Source of the DNA: Microbacteriaceae bacterium PS02343
GTDB taxonomy: Bacteria > Actinomycetota > Actinomycetes > Actinomycetales > Microbacteriaceae
Assembly: GCA_029959365.1 (NCBI GenBank)
Contig: JASCOA010000009.1
Coordinates: 1 to 49,335 of the forward strand
DNA: 49,335 nucleotides
Direction of reading: 5' to 3'
Position numbers and translations under genes: made by a program. The notes under the pieces are model-generated. The model was not told the origin of the DNA. It searched no databases and saw only the letters and a list, made by a program, of their open reading frames with translations. The number at the start of each line of letters is the position of its first letter. The first letter of the stretch is position 1. Positions 6,522 through 17,329 of the stretch are shown in pieces.

Positions 6522-8102
6522 ATGAACATCCCCCGCATCGCGCTCAGCGGCGTCGCCGCTGCCGGCGCCATCGCGCTGCTCGCCGGCTGCTCCGCCGGCG
6601 GCACCGGCACCGCGACCGACGGCACCCTCGTCTTCGCCGTCGAGACCGACCCCACCTGCATCGACCCGCAGCAGCCGAGCGTCACCCAGGCGCTGTACAT
6701 CGGGCGCCAGGTCGTCGACTCGCTCGTCGACCAGGACCCGGAGACCGGCGACTTCGTGCCGTGGCTCGCCGAGTCGTACGAGACCAACGACGACCTCACC
6801 GCGTACACCTTCACGCTGCGCGACGACGTCACCTTCAGCGACGGCACCGACCTGACCGCCGAGGTCGTGGCCGCCAACTTCGACGCCATCATCGCGATGG
6901 CCGCCGACGGCTCGACCGCGAGCCTCGCCAACCAGTACCTGGCCGGCTACGAGGGCACCACGGTCGCCGACGAGCAGACCTTCACGGTCGACTTCGCCGC
7001 CCCGAACGCCGCCTTCCTGCAGGGCGCGTCGACCATGAGTCTCGGCATCGTGAGCCAGGCGAGCACCGAGGCGACCCCCGACTCGCGCTGCCAGGACGGC
7101 GTCATCGGCACCGGCCCGTTCGTCTACGACGCGTACTCGCCCAACACCGAGGTCTCGATGGACAAGCGCGAGGGCTACGCCTGGGCGAGCGAACTGCGCG
7201 AGCACAGCGGCGACGCGTACCTCGAGCGCATCGAGTTCCCGGTCATCACGGAAGACAGCGTGCGCACCGGCGGCCTGCAGTCGGGCGAGTTCGATTTCAT
7301 CGGCGAGCTGCCGTACCTCGACGAGTCGCGCTTCGCCGCCGACTACGAGATCTACGCGGCCCCGAACCCGGGCGTGCCCACCAGCCTGATCCCGAACCTC
7401 ACCAACCCGGTGCTGGCCGACGACGCGGTGCGCCAGGCGCTGCAGCTCGGCATCGACCGCGAGGAGATCAACGAGACCCTGGGCTACTCGGGCGGCGACG
7501 TGCCCACGAGCGCGCTCAGCAGCGGCACCACCGGCTACGCGAGCCAGGCGGATGCGATGGGCTACGACGCCGAGGCCGCGATCGCGGCCCTCGAGGCGGC
7601 CGGCTGGGTCGAAGGCGCCGACGGCGTCCGCGAGAAGGACGGCGAGCGCCTCACCTTCACCGCGACCGGCTTCTACGAGCAGGAGATGATGGAGCTCATC
7701 CAGATCCAGCTGCTCGAGATCGGCGTGGACATGCAGATCGACTTCACCGACGCGGGCGGCTTCTTCGGCGCCATCGCGGACCGCTCGTACGACATGCTCT
7801 TCGCCGCGCTCACCCGCACCGACCCCGACGCTCTGCGCATCATGTTCTCGCAGGCGGCTCCGTCGCACTGGGCCGTGGTCGAGGACGCCGAACTCGAGTC
7901 GCTCGTCACCGAGCAGGCCGCGGCGGCCGACCCCGCCGAGCGCCAGGCGCTGCTCGACGACGCGCAGGCCCTCATCATCGAGAACGGCTACCTGTTCCCG
8001 ATCCTCGAGGTCTACCAGCTGCACGCGTCGCAGCCGGATGTCACGGGCTTCGCCTTCGACTCGGCGTCGCGCTTCCACCTCTACGACGTGCAGGCGGGCT
8101 GA
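6522..8102 (+). CDS. ABC importer substrate-binding lipoprotein, family 5 (peptide/nickel type)
   Basis: 526-residue extracytoplasmic solute-binding protein. It starts with a lipoprotein signal peptide whose lipobox LLAGC places the lipidated Cys at residue 23, anchoring it to the outer face of the membrane. The mature protein has the SBP_bac_5 pattern: LVFAVETDPTCIDPQQPSVT, an LAESYETNDDLTAYTFTLRD segment, VRQALQLGIDREEINE and a late YDMLFAALTRTDPDA. Length is typical. An AGGAA ribosome-binding site precedes the ATG. It is followed after 2 bases by the first permease gene, so the importer genes are one operon. The ligand is probably a short peptide or amide, judged only from family and context. 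Confidence 0.92.
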   Translation: MNIPRIALSGVAAAGAIALLAGCSAGGTGTATDGTLVFAVETDPTCIDPQQPSVTQALYIGRQVVDSLVDQDPETGDFVPWLAESYETNDDLTAYTFTLRDDVTFSDGTDLTAEVVAANFDAIIAMAADGSTASLANQYLAGYEGTTVADEQTFTVDFAAPNAAFLQGASTMSLGIVSQASTEATPDSRCQDGVIGTGPFVYDAYSPNTEVSMDKREGYAWASELREHSGDAYLERIEFPVITEDSVRTGGLQSGEFDFIGELPYLDESRFAADYEIYAAPNPGVPTSLIPNLTNPVLADDAVRQALQLGIDREEINETLGYSGGDVPTSALSSGTTGYASQADAMGYDAEAAIAALEAAGWVEGADGVREKDGERLTFTATGFYEQEMMELIQIQLLEIGVDMQIDFTDAGGFFGAIADRSYDMLFAALTRTDPDALRIMFSQAAPSHWAVVEDAELESLVTEQAAAADPAERQALLDDAQALIIENGYLFPILEVYQLHASQPDVTGFAFDSASRFHLYDVQAG

Positions 8103-8104
8103 CG

Positions 8105-9163
8105 ATGACACGGGCAGGAACGGCACTGCGGCTCGTCGCCCCGAAGGTGCTGCAGTTCGCCTTCGTGGTGTGGGCCACCTACACGGTGACGTTCCTGCTC
8201 GTGCGCGTGCTGCCGGGCGACCCCGTGCTCGCCGCGCTCGCCGTGCAGAGCGGCGACGCGACCACGGTCGACCCCGAGCAGCTCGCGGCGCTGCGCGAGC
8301 AGGCGGGCCTCGACGGCTCGCTGCTCGAGCAGTACCTCAGCCAGCTGGGCGCCCTGCTGACGGGCGACCTCGGCACCTCCCTGGCCACCGGTCGCACGGT
8401 GGTCGACATGATCGCGGGCGTCGTGCCCGGCTCCCTCGCGGTGGCCGGGCTGGCGCTCGTGATCGGCGTGCTCACCTCGGTGGTGCTCGCGTTCCTCGCC
8501 TCGATCGCCCCCTGGCGCTGGCTGCGCGACCTGCTCGTGCAGCTGCCGCCGCTGGGCGTGGCGGTACCCGCGTTCGTGACGGGCCTCATCCTCATCTCGG
8601 TGTTCTCGTTCTCGCTCGGGCTGCTGCCCGCCTCCGGCTCCCGCAGCGGCGACAGCGTGATCCTGCCCGCCATCACGCTGGCCTTCCCGGTCGGCGCCAT
8701 CTTCTTCCAGGTCTTCATCACGGCGATCCGCGAGGCGGAGGCGAGCGGATACGTCTTCACGGCCGAGGCGAAGGGCCTCGGCCGGGCGGCGGTGTTCGGC
8801 CGGCACGTGCTGCGCAACGCGCTGCTGCCCTCGGTGACCAGCATCGGCCTGCTCATCGGCTACCTCGCCGGCGGCACCGCGGTCGTCGAGACCGTCTTCT
8901 CACGCGAGGGCATCGGACGCCTCGTCGTCTCGGCCGTGCTCGCGCGCGACGTCTCGGTCATCCAGGGCGTCATCATCGTCGTGGCCGTGGTCTACGCGCT
9001 GGCGGCCCTGCTGGTCGATCTGTCGTACCCGCTCATCGACCCGCGCCTGCGCCCCGGCAAGGCTGCGCCGAAGCCGGCCGCCGCATCGACCTTCTCGATC
9101 GTCCCCGAAGCGGATGCGCTGACGAGCGCGACGACCGATCCGAAGAACGGAGCCGCGAAGTGA
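8105..9163 (+). CDS. ABC importer permease, DppB/OppB type
   Basis: 352-residue integral membrane permease with about six transmembrane helices. The first (LQFAFVVWATYTVTFLLVRV) is followed by the family-typical LPGDPVLA. The cytoplasmic EAA loop that docks on the ATPase is visible around EAEASGYVFTAEAKGLGRAA. The C-terminal ~35 residues (from about PGKAAPKPAAASTF) are an unusual Ala/Thr-rich polar tail beyond the last helix. The gene starts 2 bases after the binding-protein stop, and its own stop overlaps the GTG start of the next permease, giving tight operon coupling. Confidence 0.92.
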   Translation: MTRAGTALRLVAPKVLQFAFVVWATYTVTFLLVRVLPGDPVLAALAVQSGDATTVDPEQLAALREQAGLDGSLLEQYLSQLGALLTGDLGTSLATGRTVVDMIAGVVPGSLAVAGLALVIGVLTSVVLAFLASIAPWRWLRDLLVQLPPLGVAVPAFVTGLILISVFSFSLGLLPASGSRSGDSVILPAITLAFPVGAIFFQVFITAIREAEASGYVFTAEAKGLGRAAVFGRHVLRNALLPSVTSIGLLIGYLAGGTAVVETVFSREGIGRLVVSAVLARDVSVIQGVIIVVAVVYALAALLVDLSYPLIDPRLRPGKAAPKPAAASTFSIVPEADALTSATTDPKNGAAK

Positions 9164-9969
9164 CCAAGCTCCTGCGCCCCACCACGCTCGTCTCCATCCT
9201 CGTCGTGCTGCTCTGCGTCGTCATGGCCTTCGCCCCGCAGCTCATCGCGCCGGGCGACCCGCTGGCCGGCACCCCGCGCGACCGCCTGCTGCCGCCGAGC
9301 GCCGAGCACCTGTTCGGCACCGATTCGCTGGGCCGCGACGTCTTCACCCGCGTGGTGCACGGCGCCTGGCTCTCGCTGGCCGCGGCGACCCTGGCCGTCG
9401 GCATCGGCGGTCTCGTCGGCGGCGCGATCGGCCTGCTCTGCGGCGCGGCCCGCGGCCGCGTCGGCACCGCGATCGACTTCGTCGTCATGCGCTTCGTCGA
9501 CGTGCTCATCGCCGTGCCCGGCATCCTGCTCGCCCTCATCGTGGTGGCGACCCTCGGCTTCGGCCCCTGGAGCATCGCGCTCGGCGTGGGCCTCGGCGCC
9601 GCCGGCAGCTTCGCCCGCATCATGCGCGCCCAGGTGCTGCGCGTGCGCGGCGAGGAGTACGTCGAGGCGGCCGCCGTGCTCGGCGTGCGCCCGCTCGGGG
9701 TGCTCAGCCGGCACATCCTGCCGAACGCCGCCCGCCCGGTGCTCGCCATGGCCGCTCTCGAGCTCGGCACCGCGGTGCTCAGCGTCTCGGCCATCAGCTT
9801 CCTCGGCTTCGGCGTCGCGCCGCCCGCGCCCGAGTGGGGCTCGCTGGTCTCGGCGGGCCGTGACTACATCGCCACCTCGTGGTGGCTGACGGTGCTGCCC
9901 GGCGCCGTGATCGTGGGCGTCGTGCTCGCGGTCACCCGGCTCGCGCGAGTCATTGGAGAGAGCCGATGA
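9160..9969 (+). CDS. ABC importer permease, DppC/OppC type
   Basis: 269-residue second permease of the importer. The N-terminal helix is followed by the family hallmark LFGTDSLGRDVFTRVVHGAW; the EAA loop RGEEYVEAAAVLGVRPLGVL comes after. It is slightly short for the family (often 280-300) because the cytoplasmic N-terminus is brief. The GTG start overlaps the previous stop (GTGA), and the stop overlaps the ATPase start (ATGA). It heterodimerises with the DppB-type subunit to form the channel. Confidence 0.92.
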   Translation: MTKLLRPTTLVSILVVLLCVVMAFAPQLIAPGDPLAGTPRDRLLPPSAEHLFGTDSLGRDVFTRVVHGAWLSLAAATLAVGIGGLVGGAIGLLCGAARGRVGTAIDFVVMRFVDVLIAVPGILLALIVVATLGFGPWSIALGVGLGAAGSFARIMRAQVLRVRGEEYVEAAAVLGVRPLGVLSRHILPNAARPVLAMAALELGTAVLSVSAISFLGFGVAPPAPEWGSLVSAGRDYIATSWWLTVLPGAVIVGVVLAVTRLARVIGESR

Positions 9970-11588
9970 ACGACAACATCCTCGAGGTCAGCGACCTGCA
10001 GGTGCGGTACCGCGTCGGCCGCCGCCGCATCGAGGCCGTGCGCGGCATCGACCTGGCCGTGCCCCGCGGCGGCATCGTGGCGCTGGTGGGGGAGAGCGGA
10101 TCGGGCAAGTCGAGCGTCAGCCAGGCCCTGATCCGCCGGCTCGCGGGCAACGGCGAGATCGCCGCCGGTCGCGTCGTCTTCGACGGCCAGGACCTCCTGA
10201 AGCTCCCCATGAAGCGGATGCGCGCCATCCGCGGCGGCTCCATCGGCTTCGTGCCGCAGGACCCGAACAGCAGCCTCAACCCGACCCTGCGCATCGGCGA
10301 GCAGCTCGTCGAGGGCCTGCGCCTGCACCTGAAGCTGGGTCGCGAGGAGGCGACGGAGCGCGCCGTGCGCATCCTCGGCGATGTCGGACTCTCGCACCCG
10401 GAGGCCCGCGCGCGGCAGTACCCGCACGAGCTCAGCGGCGGCATGAAGCAGCGCGTGCTCATCGGCATGGCCTGGAGCTGCGAGCCGCAGCTCGTCATCG
10501 CCGACGAGCCCACCAGCGCGCTCGACGTCACCGTGCAGCGCCTGGTGCTCGACCAGATGCAGCAGCTGGCCGCCGACCGCGGCACCGCGGTGCTCATGGT
10601 CACGCACGACCTGGGCGTCGCGGCCGACCGCGCCGAGCAGGTCGTGGTGATGCGCCACGGTCAGGTCGTCGACGCCGGCCCCACGGCCGCTGTGCTGCAC
10701 GCCCCGACGCACGAGTACACCCGCGACCTGGTCGCGGCGGCGCCGGGTCTGAACAGCGTGCGGCTGACTGCATCCGCTGCTCCTGTCGCAACCGAGGCAT
10801 CGCACCCGATCCTCGAGATCCGCGAGCTGCGCAAGACCTTCACCCTGCGCCGCCCCGGCGCCGCGCCCGAGCCGTTCACCGCGGTCGACGGCGTCAGCCT
10901 CGCCGTGCCCGCCGGCAGGACCGTCGCGCTGGTGGGGGAGAGCGGATCGGGCAAGACCACGACCGCCCGCATGGCCGCCCGCATCGAGACGCCGGACAGC
11001 GGATCGGTGCTGCTCGATGGCCAGGACGTCACGACCCTGCGCGGCGAGGCGCTCCGCCAGCTGCGCCGCGACGTGCAGGTGGTCTACCAGAACCCCTTCG
11101 GCAGCCTGGACCCGCGCATGAGCGTCGCCCAGATCATCGCCGAGCCCCTGCGCGCCTTCGGTCTCGGTGGCCGCCGCGAGCAGCTGACCGAGGCGAAGCG
11201 CCTGCTCGACGCAGTGCAGCTCGCCGAGGGCCTGGCCGACCGCCGCCCCGCCGAGCTCAGCGGTGGCCAGCGCCAGCGCGTGGCCATCGCCCGGGCGCTC
11301 GCGCTCAGCCCCAAGCTGCTCGTGCTCGACGAGCCGGTCAGCGCGCTCGACGTCAGCGTGCAGCAGCAGGTGCTGCAGCTGCTGGTCGACCTGCAGGCCG
11401 AGCGCGGCGTGGGCTACCTCTTCATCACCCACGACTTCGGCGTGGTGCGCCAGATCGCCGACGAGGTGGTCGTGATGCGCCAGGGCCGCGTCGTGGAGCA
11501 GGGCCCCGCCGAGCGCCTGCTCAGCGCGCCCGAGCACGAGTACACCCGGGCGCTGCTCGAAGCCGTGCCCGGCACGGCGGCGCGATGA
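9966..11588 (+). CDS. Double ATP-binding subunit of the peptide-type ABC importer (DppD-DppF fusion)
   Basis: 540-residue protein with two complete ABC ATPase halves. Walker A motifs are GESGSGKSS (about 42-50) and GESGSGKTT (about 324-332), signatures LSGGMKQRV and LSGGQRQRVAIARAL, and Walker B regions LVIADEPTSALD and LLVLDEPVSALD. Each half ends with the oligopeptide-transporter extension (HAPTHEYTRDLVAA and SAPEHEYTRALLEA). Thus one polypeptide replaces the usual DppD and DppF pair. A GGAGAG ribosome-binding site lies upstream. Start and stop overlap the neighbouring genes by four bases each. The DNA encoding both Walker A loops is nearly identical, suggesting selection or gene conversion. 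Confidence 0.93.
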   Translation: MNDNILEVSDLQVRYRVGRRRIEAVRGIDLAVPRGGIVALVGESGSGKSSVSQALIRRLAGNGEIAAGRVVFDGQDLLKLPMKRMRAIRGGSIGFVPQDPNSSLNPTLRIGEQLVEGLRLHLKLGREEATERAVRILGDVGLSHPEARARQYPHELSGGMKQRVLIGMAWSCEPQLVIADEPTSALDVTVQRLVLDQMQQLAADRGTAVLMVTHDLGVAADRAEQVVVMRHGQVVDAGPTAAVLHAPTHEYTRDLVAAAPGLNSVRLTASAAPVATEASHPILEIRELRKTFTLRRPGAAPEPFTAVDGVSLAVPAGRTVALVGESGSGKTTTARMAARIETPDSGSVLLDGQDVTTLRGEALRQLRRDVQVVYQNPFGSLDPRMSVAQIIAEPLRAFGLGGRREQLTEAKRLLDAVQLAEGLADRRPAELSGGQRQRVAIARALALSPKLLVLDEPVSALDVSVQQQVLQLLVDLQAERGVGYLFITHDFGVVRQIADEVVVMRQGRVVEQGPAERLLSAPEHEYTRALLEAVPGTAAR

Positions 11589-11965
11589 GGGCCATCGTCG
11601 ACGACGCGCTGCCGGGCCCCTTCGGCCCGTACAGCCACGTCGTGGTCGACGGCGGCCTGGCCTACACGGCGGGCTTAGGCCCGCACACGCCCGAGGGCAT
11701 ACCGCTCACGCCGTCGGGTCAGGCGCACGCCGCCCTCGACAACCTCGAGGCCGCGCTCGCCTCGGCCGGTTGCGGCCTCGCCGACCTCGTCAGGCTCACG
11801 GTGCTCGTCGACGACCTCGCCGTCATGCTGCCGGCGGTCGACGCCGAGCTCGCCGCGCGCGTGCCGGCCCCGCACCCCGTGCGCACGGTGCTGCAGGCTG
11901 CGCTGCCGGGCGGCGTGCCGGTGGTGCTGGATGCGGTGGCGCGCATCCCGGCGGCCGGCGCGTGA
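11585..11965 (+). CDS. RidA/YjgF-family protein
   Basis: 126-residue member of the Rid family, which form trimers and hydrolyse reactive enamine/imine intermediates of amino-acid metabolism or related compounds. Landmarks are PGPFGPYSHVV near the N-terminus, AGLGPHTPEG, and the ligand-binding Arg in PVRTVLQAALPGG. The Glu of E. coli RidA (EIEAIA) is replaced by Asp (VLDAVA), so this may be one of the Rid subgroups with altered chemistry. It is the last gene of the importer operon (ATGA overlap), suggesting that the amidohydrolase pathway gives an unstable amino or enamine product. It contains a rare TTA leucine codon (codon 31). Confidence 0.88.
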   Translation: MRAIVDDALPGPFGPYSHVVVDGGLAYTAGLGPHTPEGIPLTPSGQAHAALDNLEAALASAGCGLADLVRLTVLVDDLAVMLPAVDAELAARVPAPHPVRTVLQAALPGGVPVVLDAVARIPAAGA

Positions 11966-12036
11966 CCGCGCATCGAGTTGCACCCTCGCGCCGCACCCGC
12001 GAAACTGACACGGTGCGTCCGTTCCGCGGCGTCTGA

Positions 12037-13926
<1,890 letters not shown>

Positions 13927-15348
13927 ATGGCCCGGTTCGGCAAGGCCCTGGAGGTTCGCCAGACGCCGATCCCCGGTCTGCTCATCGCCGACCTGCCCGT
14001 GCACGGCGACAACCGGGGCTGGTTCAAGGAGAACTGGCAGCGCGAGAAGATGCTCGCTGCGGGCCTGCCGGACTTCGGCCCGGTGCAGAACAACGTCTCG
14101 TTCAACGATGCGGCGGGCACCACCCGGGGCATCCACGCCGAGCCGTGGGACAAGTGGATCTCGGTCGCGACGGGTCGCGTCTTCGGTGCCTGGGTCGACC
14201 TGCGCGCCGGCGAGAGCTTCGGCACGGTGTTCACCGCCGAGATCGACGCATCGACGGCCATCTTCGTGCCGCGCGGCGTGGGCAACTCCTTCCAGACGCT
14301 CGAGCCGAACACCGCTTACTCCTACCTGGTGAACGACCACTGGTCGCCGAACGCCGAGTACTCGTTCCTCAACCTCGCCGACGAGACCGTCGCGGTGCCG
14401 TGGCCGATCCCGCTCGACCGAGCCGAGCTCAGCGACAAGGACCGCGCGCATCCGCGTCTCGCCGATGTCGTGCCGCTCGCGCCGCGCAAGGTGCTCGTGC
14501 TCGGCGCGAACGGCCAGCTCGGCCAGGCCCTGCGCGCGAGCTACGGTGACGCCGCGCACGTCGAGTACGCGACCCGTGCCGACCTCGACCTCGCCGACAC
14601 CGCCGCGCTCGTGACGGCACGTCGGTGGCGCGACTACGGCACGATCGTCAACGCCGCTGCGCACACGAAGGTCGACGTCGCCGAGACCGCCGAAGGACGA
14701 GCGGATGCCTGGGCCGCGAACGTCACGGGCGTCGCCGCCCTCGCAGCGGTCGCCGCCGCGAACGGCATCACCCTCGTGCACGTCTCCAGCGACTACGTCT
14801 TCGACGGTTCGAAGGACGGGGCCTATACCGAAGCGGATGCGATCGCCCCGCTCGGCGTCTACGGCCAGACGAAGGCCGCCGGCGACGCGATCGTGGCGAC
14901 CGTGCCGAACCACTACATCGTGCGCACCAGCTGGGTCATCGGCGTAGGCGCGAACTTCGTGCGCACCATGGCGAGCCTGGCCGGCCGCGGCATCGACCCG
15001 AAGGTCGTCGCCGATCAGTCCGGGCGGCTGACCTTCACCGAGGACATCGCGGCGGGCATCCGCCACCTCGTCGAGAGCGGCGCTGCGAGCGGCGTCTACA
15101 ACCTCTCCGGTGGTGGGGAGCCGACCACGTGGGCGCAGGTCGCGAAGGCGGTCTACGAGCTCAGCGGTCACGACCCGGCCCGGGTCACCCCGGTGACCAC
15201 GGCCGAGTACTACGCCGGCAACGCGGGGCCCATCGCGCCGCGCCCGCACAACAGCGTGCTCGACCTCGGCAAGCTGCAGGCGACGGGCTTCGTGCCGGCC
15301 GACGCCCGCGAGCGGCTGCACGCGTACGTGGCGGCGCTGGGCGCCTGA
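13927..15348 (+). CDS. rfbC-rfbD: Fused dTDP-4-dehydrorhamnose 3,5-epimerase / dTDP-4-dehydrorhamnose reductase
   Basis: 473-residue bifunctional enzyme carrying out the last two steps to dTDP-L-rhamnose. Residues about 1-180 are a cupin-fold RfbC-like epimerase with the catalytic-base His70 (TTRGIHAEP) and Tyr residues in AYSYLVNDHW. The usual GFAHGF segment reads GVGNSF, a departure from stand-alone RfbC. Residues about 187-473 are the RfbD reductase: NADPH loop LVLGANGQLGQ, SSDYVFDG, and the YGQTK catalytic Tyr312-Lys316. The fusion makes the pathway three genes instead of four. It follows rfbB directly (TAG then ATG). A hairpin about 195 bases downstream probably terminates the operon. 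Confidence 0.93.
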   Translation: MARFGKALEVRQTPIPGLLIADLPVHGDNRGWFKENWQREKMLAAGLPDFGPVQNNVSFNDAAGTTRGIHAEPWDKWISVATGRVFGAWVDLRAGESFGTVFTAEIDASTAIFVPRGVGNSFQTLEPNTAYSYLVNDHWSPNAEYSFLNLADETVAVPWPIPLDRAELSDKDRAHPRLADVVPLAPRKVLVLGANGQLGQALRASYGDAAHVEYATRADLDLADTAALVTARRWRDYGTIVNAAAHTKVDVAETAEGRADAWAANVTGVAALAAVAAANGITLVHVSSDYVFDGSKDGAYTEADAIAPLGVYGQTKAAGDAIVATVPNHYIVRTSWVIGVGANFVRTMASLAGRGIDPKVVADQSGRLTFTEDIAAGIRHLVESGAASGVYNLSGGGEPTTWAQVAKAVYELSGHDPARVTPVTTAEYYAGNAGPIAPRPHNSVLDLGKLQATGFVPADARERLHAYVAALGA

Positions 15349-15646
15349 GGCCCACCAGGCCAGAACTGTCACCAAGTACCGGTGCCCTCGCGCCGCCGGT
15401 CTCGTAGCGTGGAACCACGACGAGGCCGCGCAACTCGAAGGAACTCGAGGCGGCCCCGACGCAGTCTCGACGACTCCCTCGGGGGAGCTGCCGAGACGAC
15501 GCCTCCCGATGGCGTGACATCGGCCGCGACGGCGGCCGTCGTCGGCTCCCCGCCGCCAAGGGAATGCGAGGCGGGGAGCCGCCCACGGGGCGGCAGACCG
15601 AGCAGCAGATGGCTGGGCGTCGGCGCCGGTCGACACCGAGCAGTGG
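15349..15646. other. Intergenic region between convergent genes
   Basis: 298 bases between the end of the rhamnose operon and the end of the LuxR-type gene. It holds several inverted repeats, such as CGTGG-AA-CCACG near 15410 and CTCCC-TCG-GGGGAG near 15473, and the hairpin listed separately at 15544-15580. I see no convincing ORF; long open frames here have poor codon bias and no start signals. Confidence 0.5.
15544..15580. terminator. Hairpin terminator between convergent genes
   Basis: GGCTCCCCGCC (15544-15554) and exact complement GGCGGGGAGCC (15570-15580) with a 15-base loop: an 11-bp GC-rich stem. It lies between the convergent rfbC-D and LuxR-type genes, where a bidirectional terminator is expected. 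No U-tract follows, as is common in high-GC actinobacteria. Confidence 0.6.
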
Positions 15647-17329
15647 TCAGCGCCGGGCGGATGCGTCGATCACGCGCTTGATCTCGCGCCGGTTGGTCAG
15701 CCCCAGACGGTCGAGCACGTTGCCCACGTGGAAGTCGATCGTCCGCTTCGACAGGAACAGTTGCGTCGCGATCTCGGCGCTCGTCCATCCTTCTGCCACC
15801 AGGTCGGCTACTCGCCGCTGCTGCGGGGTGAGCGCGTCGAGCGCAGCGAGCGTCTCGTGCGCCGGCGGGGCGTCGCTGCGTCGGATGAGCTGCGCGGCGA
15901 GCTCGGCGAAGCTGCCGGCGCCGAGCCGAGCGAAGGCGACGCGGGCGAGCTCGTGCTCCCTGCGGCCATCGGCACCGTCGCGCAGCCGCTCCTCGAGCGT
16001 GCCGATCACCCAGTGCACCCACGCGCGGCCGAGCGGATCCTCGTCGAGGTCGAGGCGAGCGCGCATCCGATCGATCGTGGCGATGGCCGCGCGGTCATCG
16101 CCCTCGGCTTCGGCGAGCAGACCGCGGTGCGCCCAGAAGAGCGCGCTGCCCTCGGCGCCGGGTTCCCCGTGCCAGCGCTCGAGCAGGGCGCGGTGCCGCG
16201 TCGTATCGCCGACCCCGTGCAGGGCGAGCGCCTGCAGAGCGAACCACTCGTGCGGCGAGTAGAGCCGGCGATGGCTCGGCTCGTCCTCCACATCGAGCAA
16301 GGCGTGCAGCGGGCCCCACTCCTGCGCGGCGATGGTCAGCATGATGCGCGCGTGCAGCAGCAGTACCTCGGCGATGATGCTGCGGCGCTCCACGAGCGCG
16401 CGGCGGCAGGCGTCGACCGCACGCATCGCCCCGGGTCCGTCGCCAGCGAGCGCGCGCTGCAGCGCCTCGAGCGCCGAGCGGATCGCGATGAGGGTCGTCG
16501 AGGTGCTGCCCGCGATGAGGGCCTGCGCCGACTCGCTCTCGAGCCCGGCCCCGTGCCAGTCGCCCTGGCGGTAGCGGGCGAGCACGAGCATGGCCTTGGC
16601 GGTGGCGGCAGTCTCGATGGCGTTCGAGGGCGTCAGGTGCACGCCCTGCGCCAGGTGCAGAGCGGCGCGGTGCCAGGTGCCCTGTCCGGCGTGGATGCGA
16701 CCCAGTACGGTCAGCGCCAGTCCGTGCTGCCGACCGAGACGGTTGCGCGAGCGCAGCTCGTCCAGGGCGTCGCGCAGCTGCTCGGCGGGGCCATCGTCAC
16801 CATCGGCGTTCCAGACCAGGAAGGCGTGCACCGCCAGAGCCGACATCCAGAGCCGATCGACGTGGTCGGCCGGAGCGCCGATCGCGCGCAGCCGCTCGAC
16901 GGCGCGCATCGCGATCTCGTCGAAGCGGCTGGCCTCCGGCCACAGCGCGCGGTCGGCAAAGCGCCATCCCATGCAGAGCGCCACCATTGCCGCGGTGCCG
17001 GGTTCGTCGGGCTCGAGGGCGTCGAGCGCCAGGAACAGCGGCGTCGCGCTCTGCCCCTGCTGCACGGCGGCGATGGCGAGCGCCGTGCGCTTGAGCGTGC
17101 CGTCGGGCAGTGCCAGGATGCGCTGGGTCTGCGGCAGCAGCATCGATCGCTCTTCGTTGCGCGCCTCCTGCTCGAGCAGTCGCGAGACCATGCCCAGCTC
17201 GCCCGTGCGCGCTGCATGGTCGAGCAGGGCCGCGGCCAGCCCATTCCAGTCACCGGCGGCCCACGCGCTCTGCGCGTCGCTGCCCGATGCGGCCAGCTCG
17301 TCGAGCTCCCAATCGGTGAAGAACGGCAT
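15647..17329 (-). CDS. LuxR-type transcriptional regulator with helical-repeat N-terminus
   Basis: 560-residue protein. The last ~60 residues (about 500-560) are a GerE/LuxR helix-turn-helix: LTPQQRRVADLVAEG, TSAEIATQLFLSKRTIDFHV, then GNVLDRLGLTNRREI. The preceding ~490 residues are Ala/Leu/Arg-rich and helical, without a recognisable Walker A motif, resembling the TPR-like half of MalT/LAL regulators but without the ATPase domain. The ATG lies just after a weak GAAAGCC. A close paralogue of the same architecture is at 19037-20638; the two flank a lipoprotein pair. The signal it senses and its targets are unknown, but proximity to the rhamnose and exopolysaccharide genes makes envelope control plausible. 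Confidence 0.85.
   Translation of the reverse strand: MPFFTDWELDELAASGSDAQSAWAAGDWNGLAAALLDHAARTGELGMVSRLLEQEARNEERSMLLPQTQRILALPDGTLKRTALAIAAVQQGQSATPLFLALDALEPDEPGTAAMVALCMGWRFADRALWPEASRFDEIAMRAVERLRAIGAPADHVDRLWMSALAVHAFLVWNADGDDGPAEQLRDALDELRSRNRLGRQHGLALTVLGRIHAGQGTWHRAALHLAQGVHLTPSNAIETAATAKAMLVLARYRQGDWHGAGLESESAQALIAGSTSTTLIAIRSALEALQRALAGDGPGAMRAVDACRRALVERRSIIAEVLLLHARIMLTIAAQEWGPLHALLDVEDEPSHRRLYSPHEWFALQALALHGVGDTTRHRALLERWHGEPGAEGSALFWAHRGLLAEAEGDDRAAIATIDRMRARLDLDEDPLGRAWVHWVIGTLEERLRDGADGRREHELARVAFARLGAGSFAELAAQLIRRSDAPPAHETLAALDALTPQQRRVADLVAEGWTSAEIATQLFLSKRTIDFHVGNVLDRLGLTNRREIKRVIDASARR

Noticed and set aside
5208-8126. 972-codon minus-strand open frame across the amidohydrolase and binding-protein genes
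   Set aside because: Composition is that of antisense of real genes (Arg/Ala/Val/Asp runs) and it lies over two well-supported plus-strand genes.
15382-15681. Small plus-strand ORF in the rfb/LuxR gap
   Set aside because: It runs over the terminator hairpin and into the opposing gene, is Arg/Pro-rich and has no ribosome-binding site.
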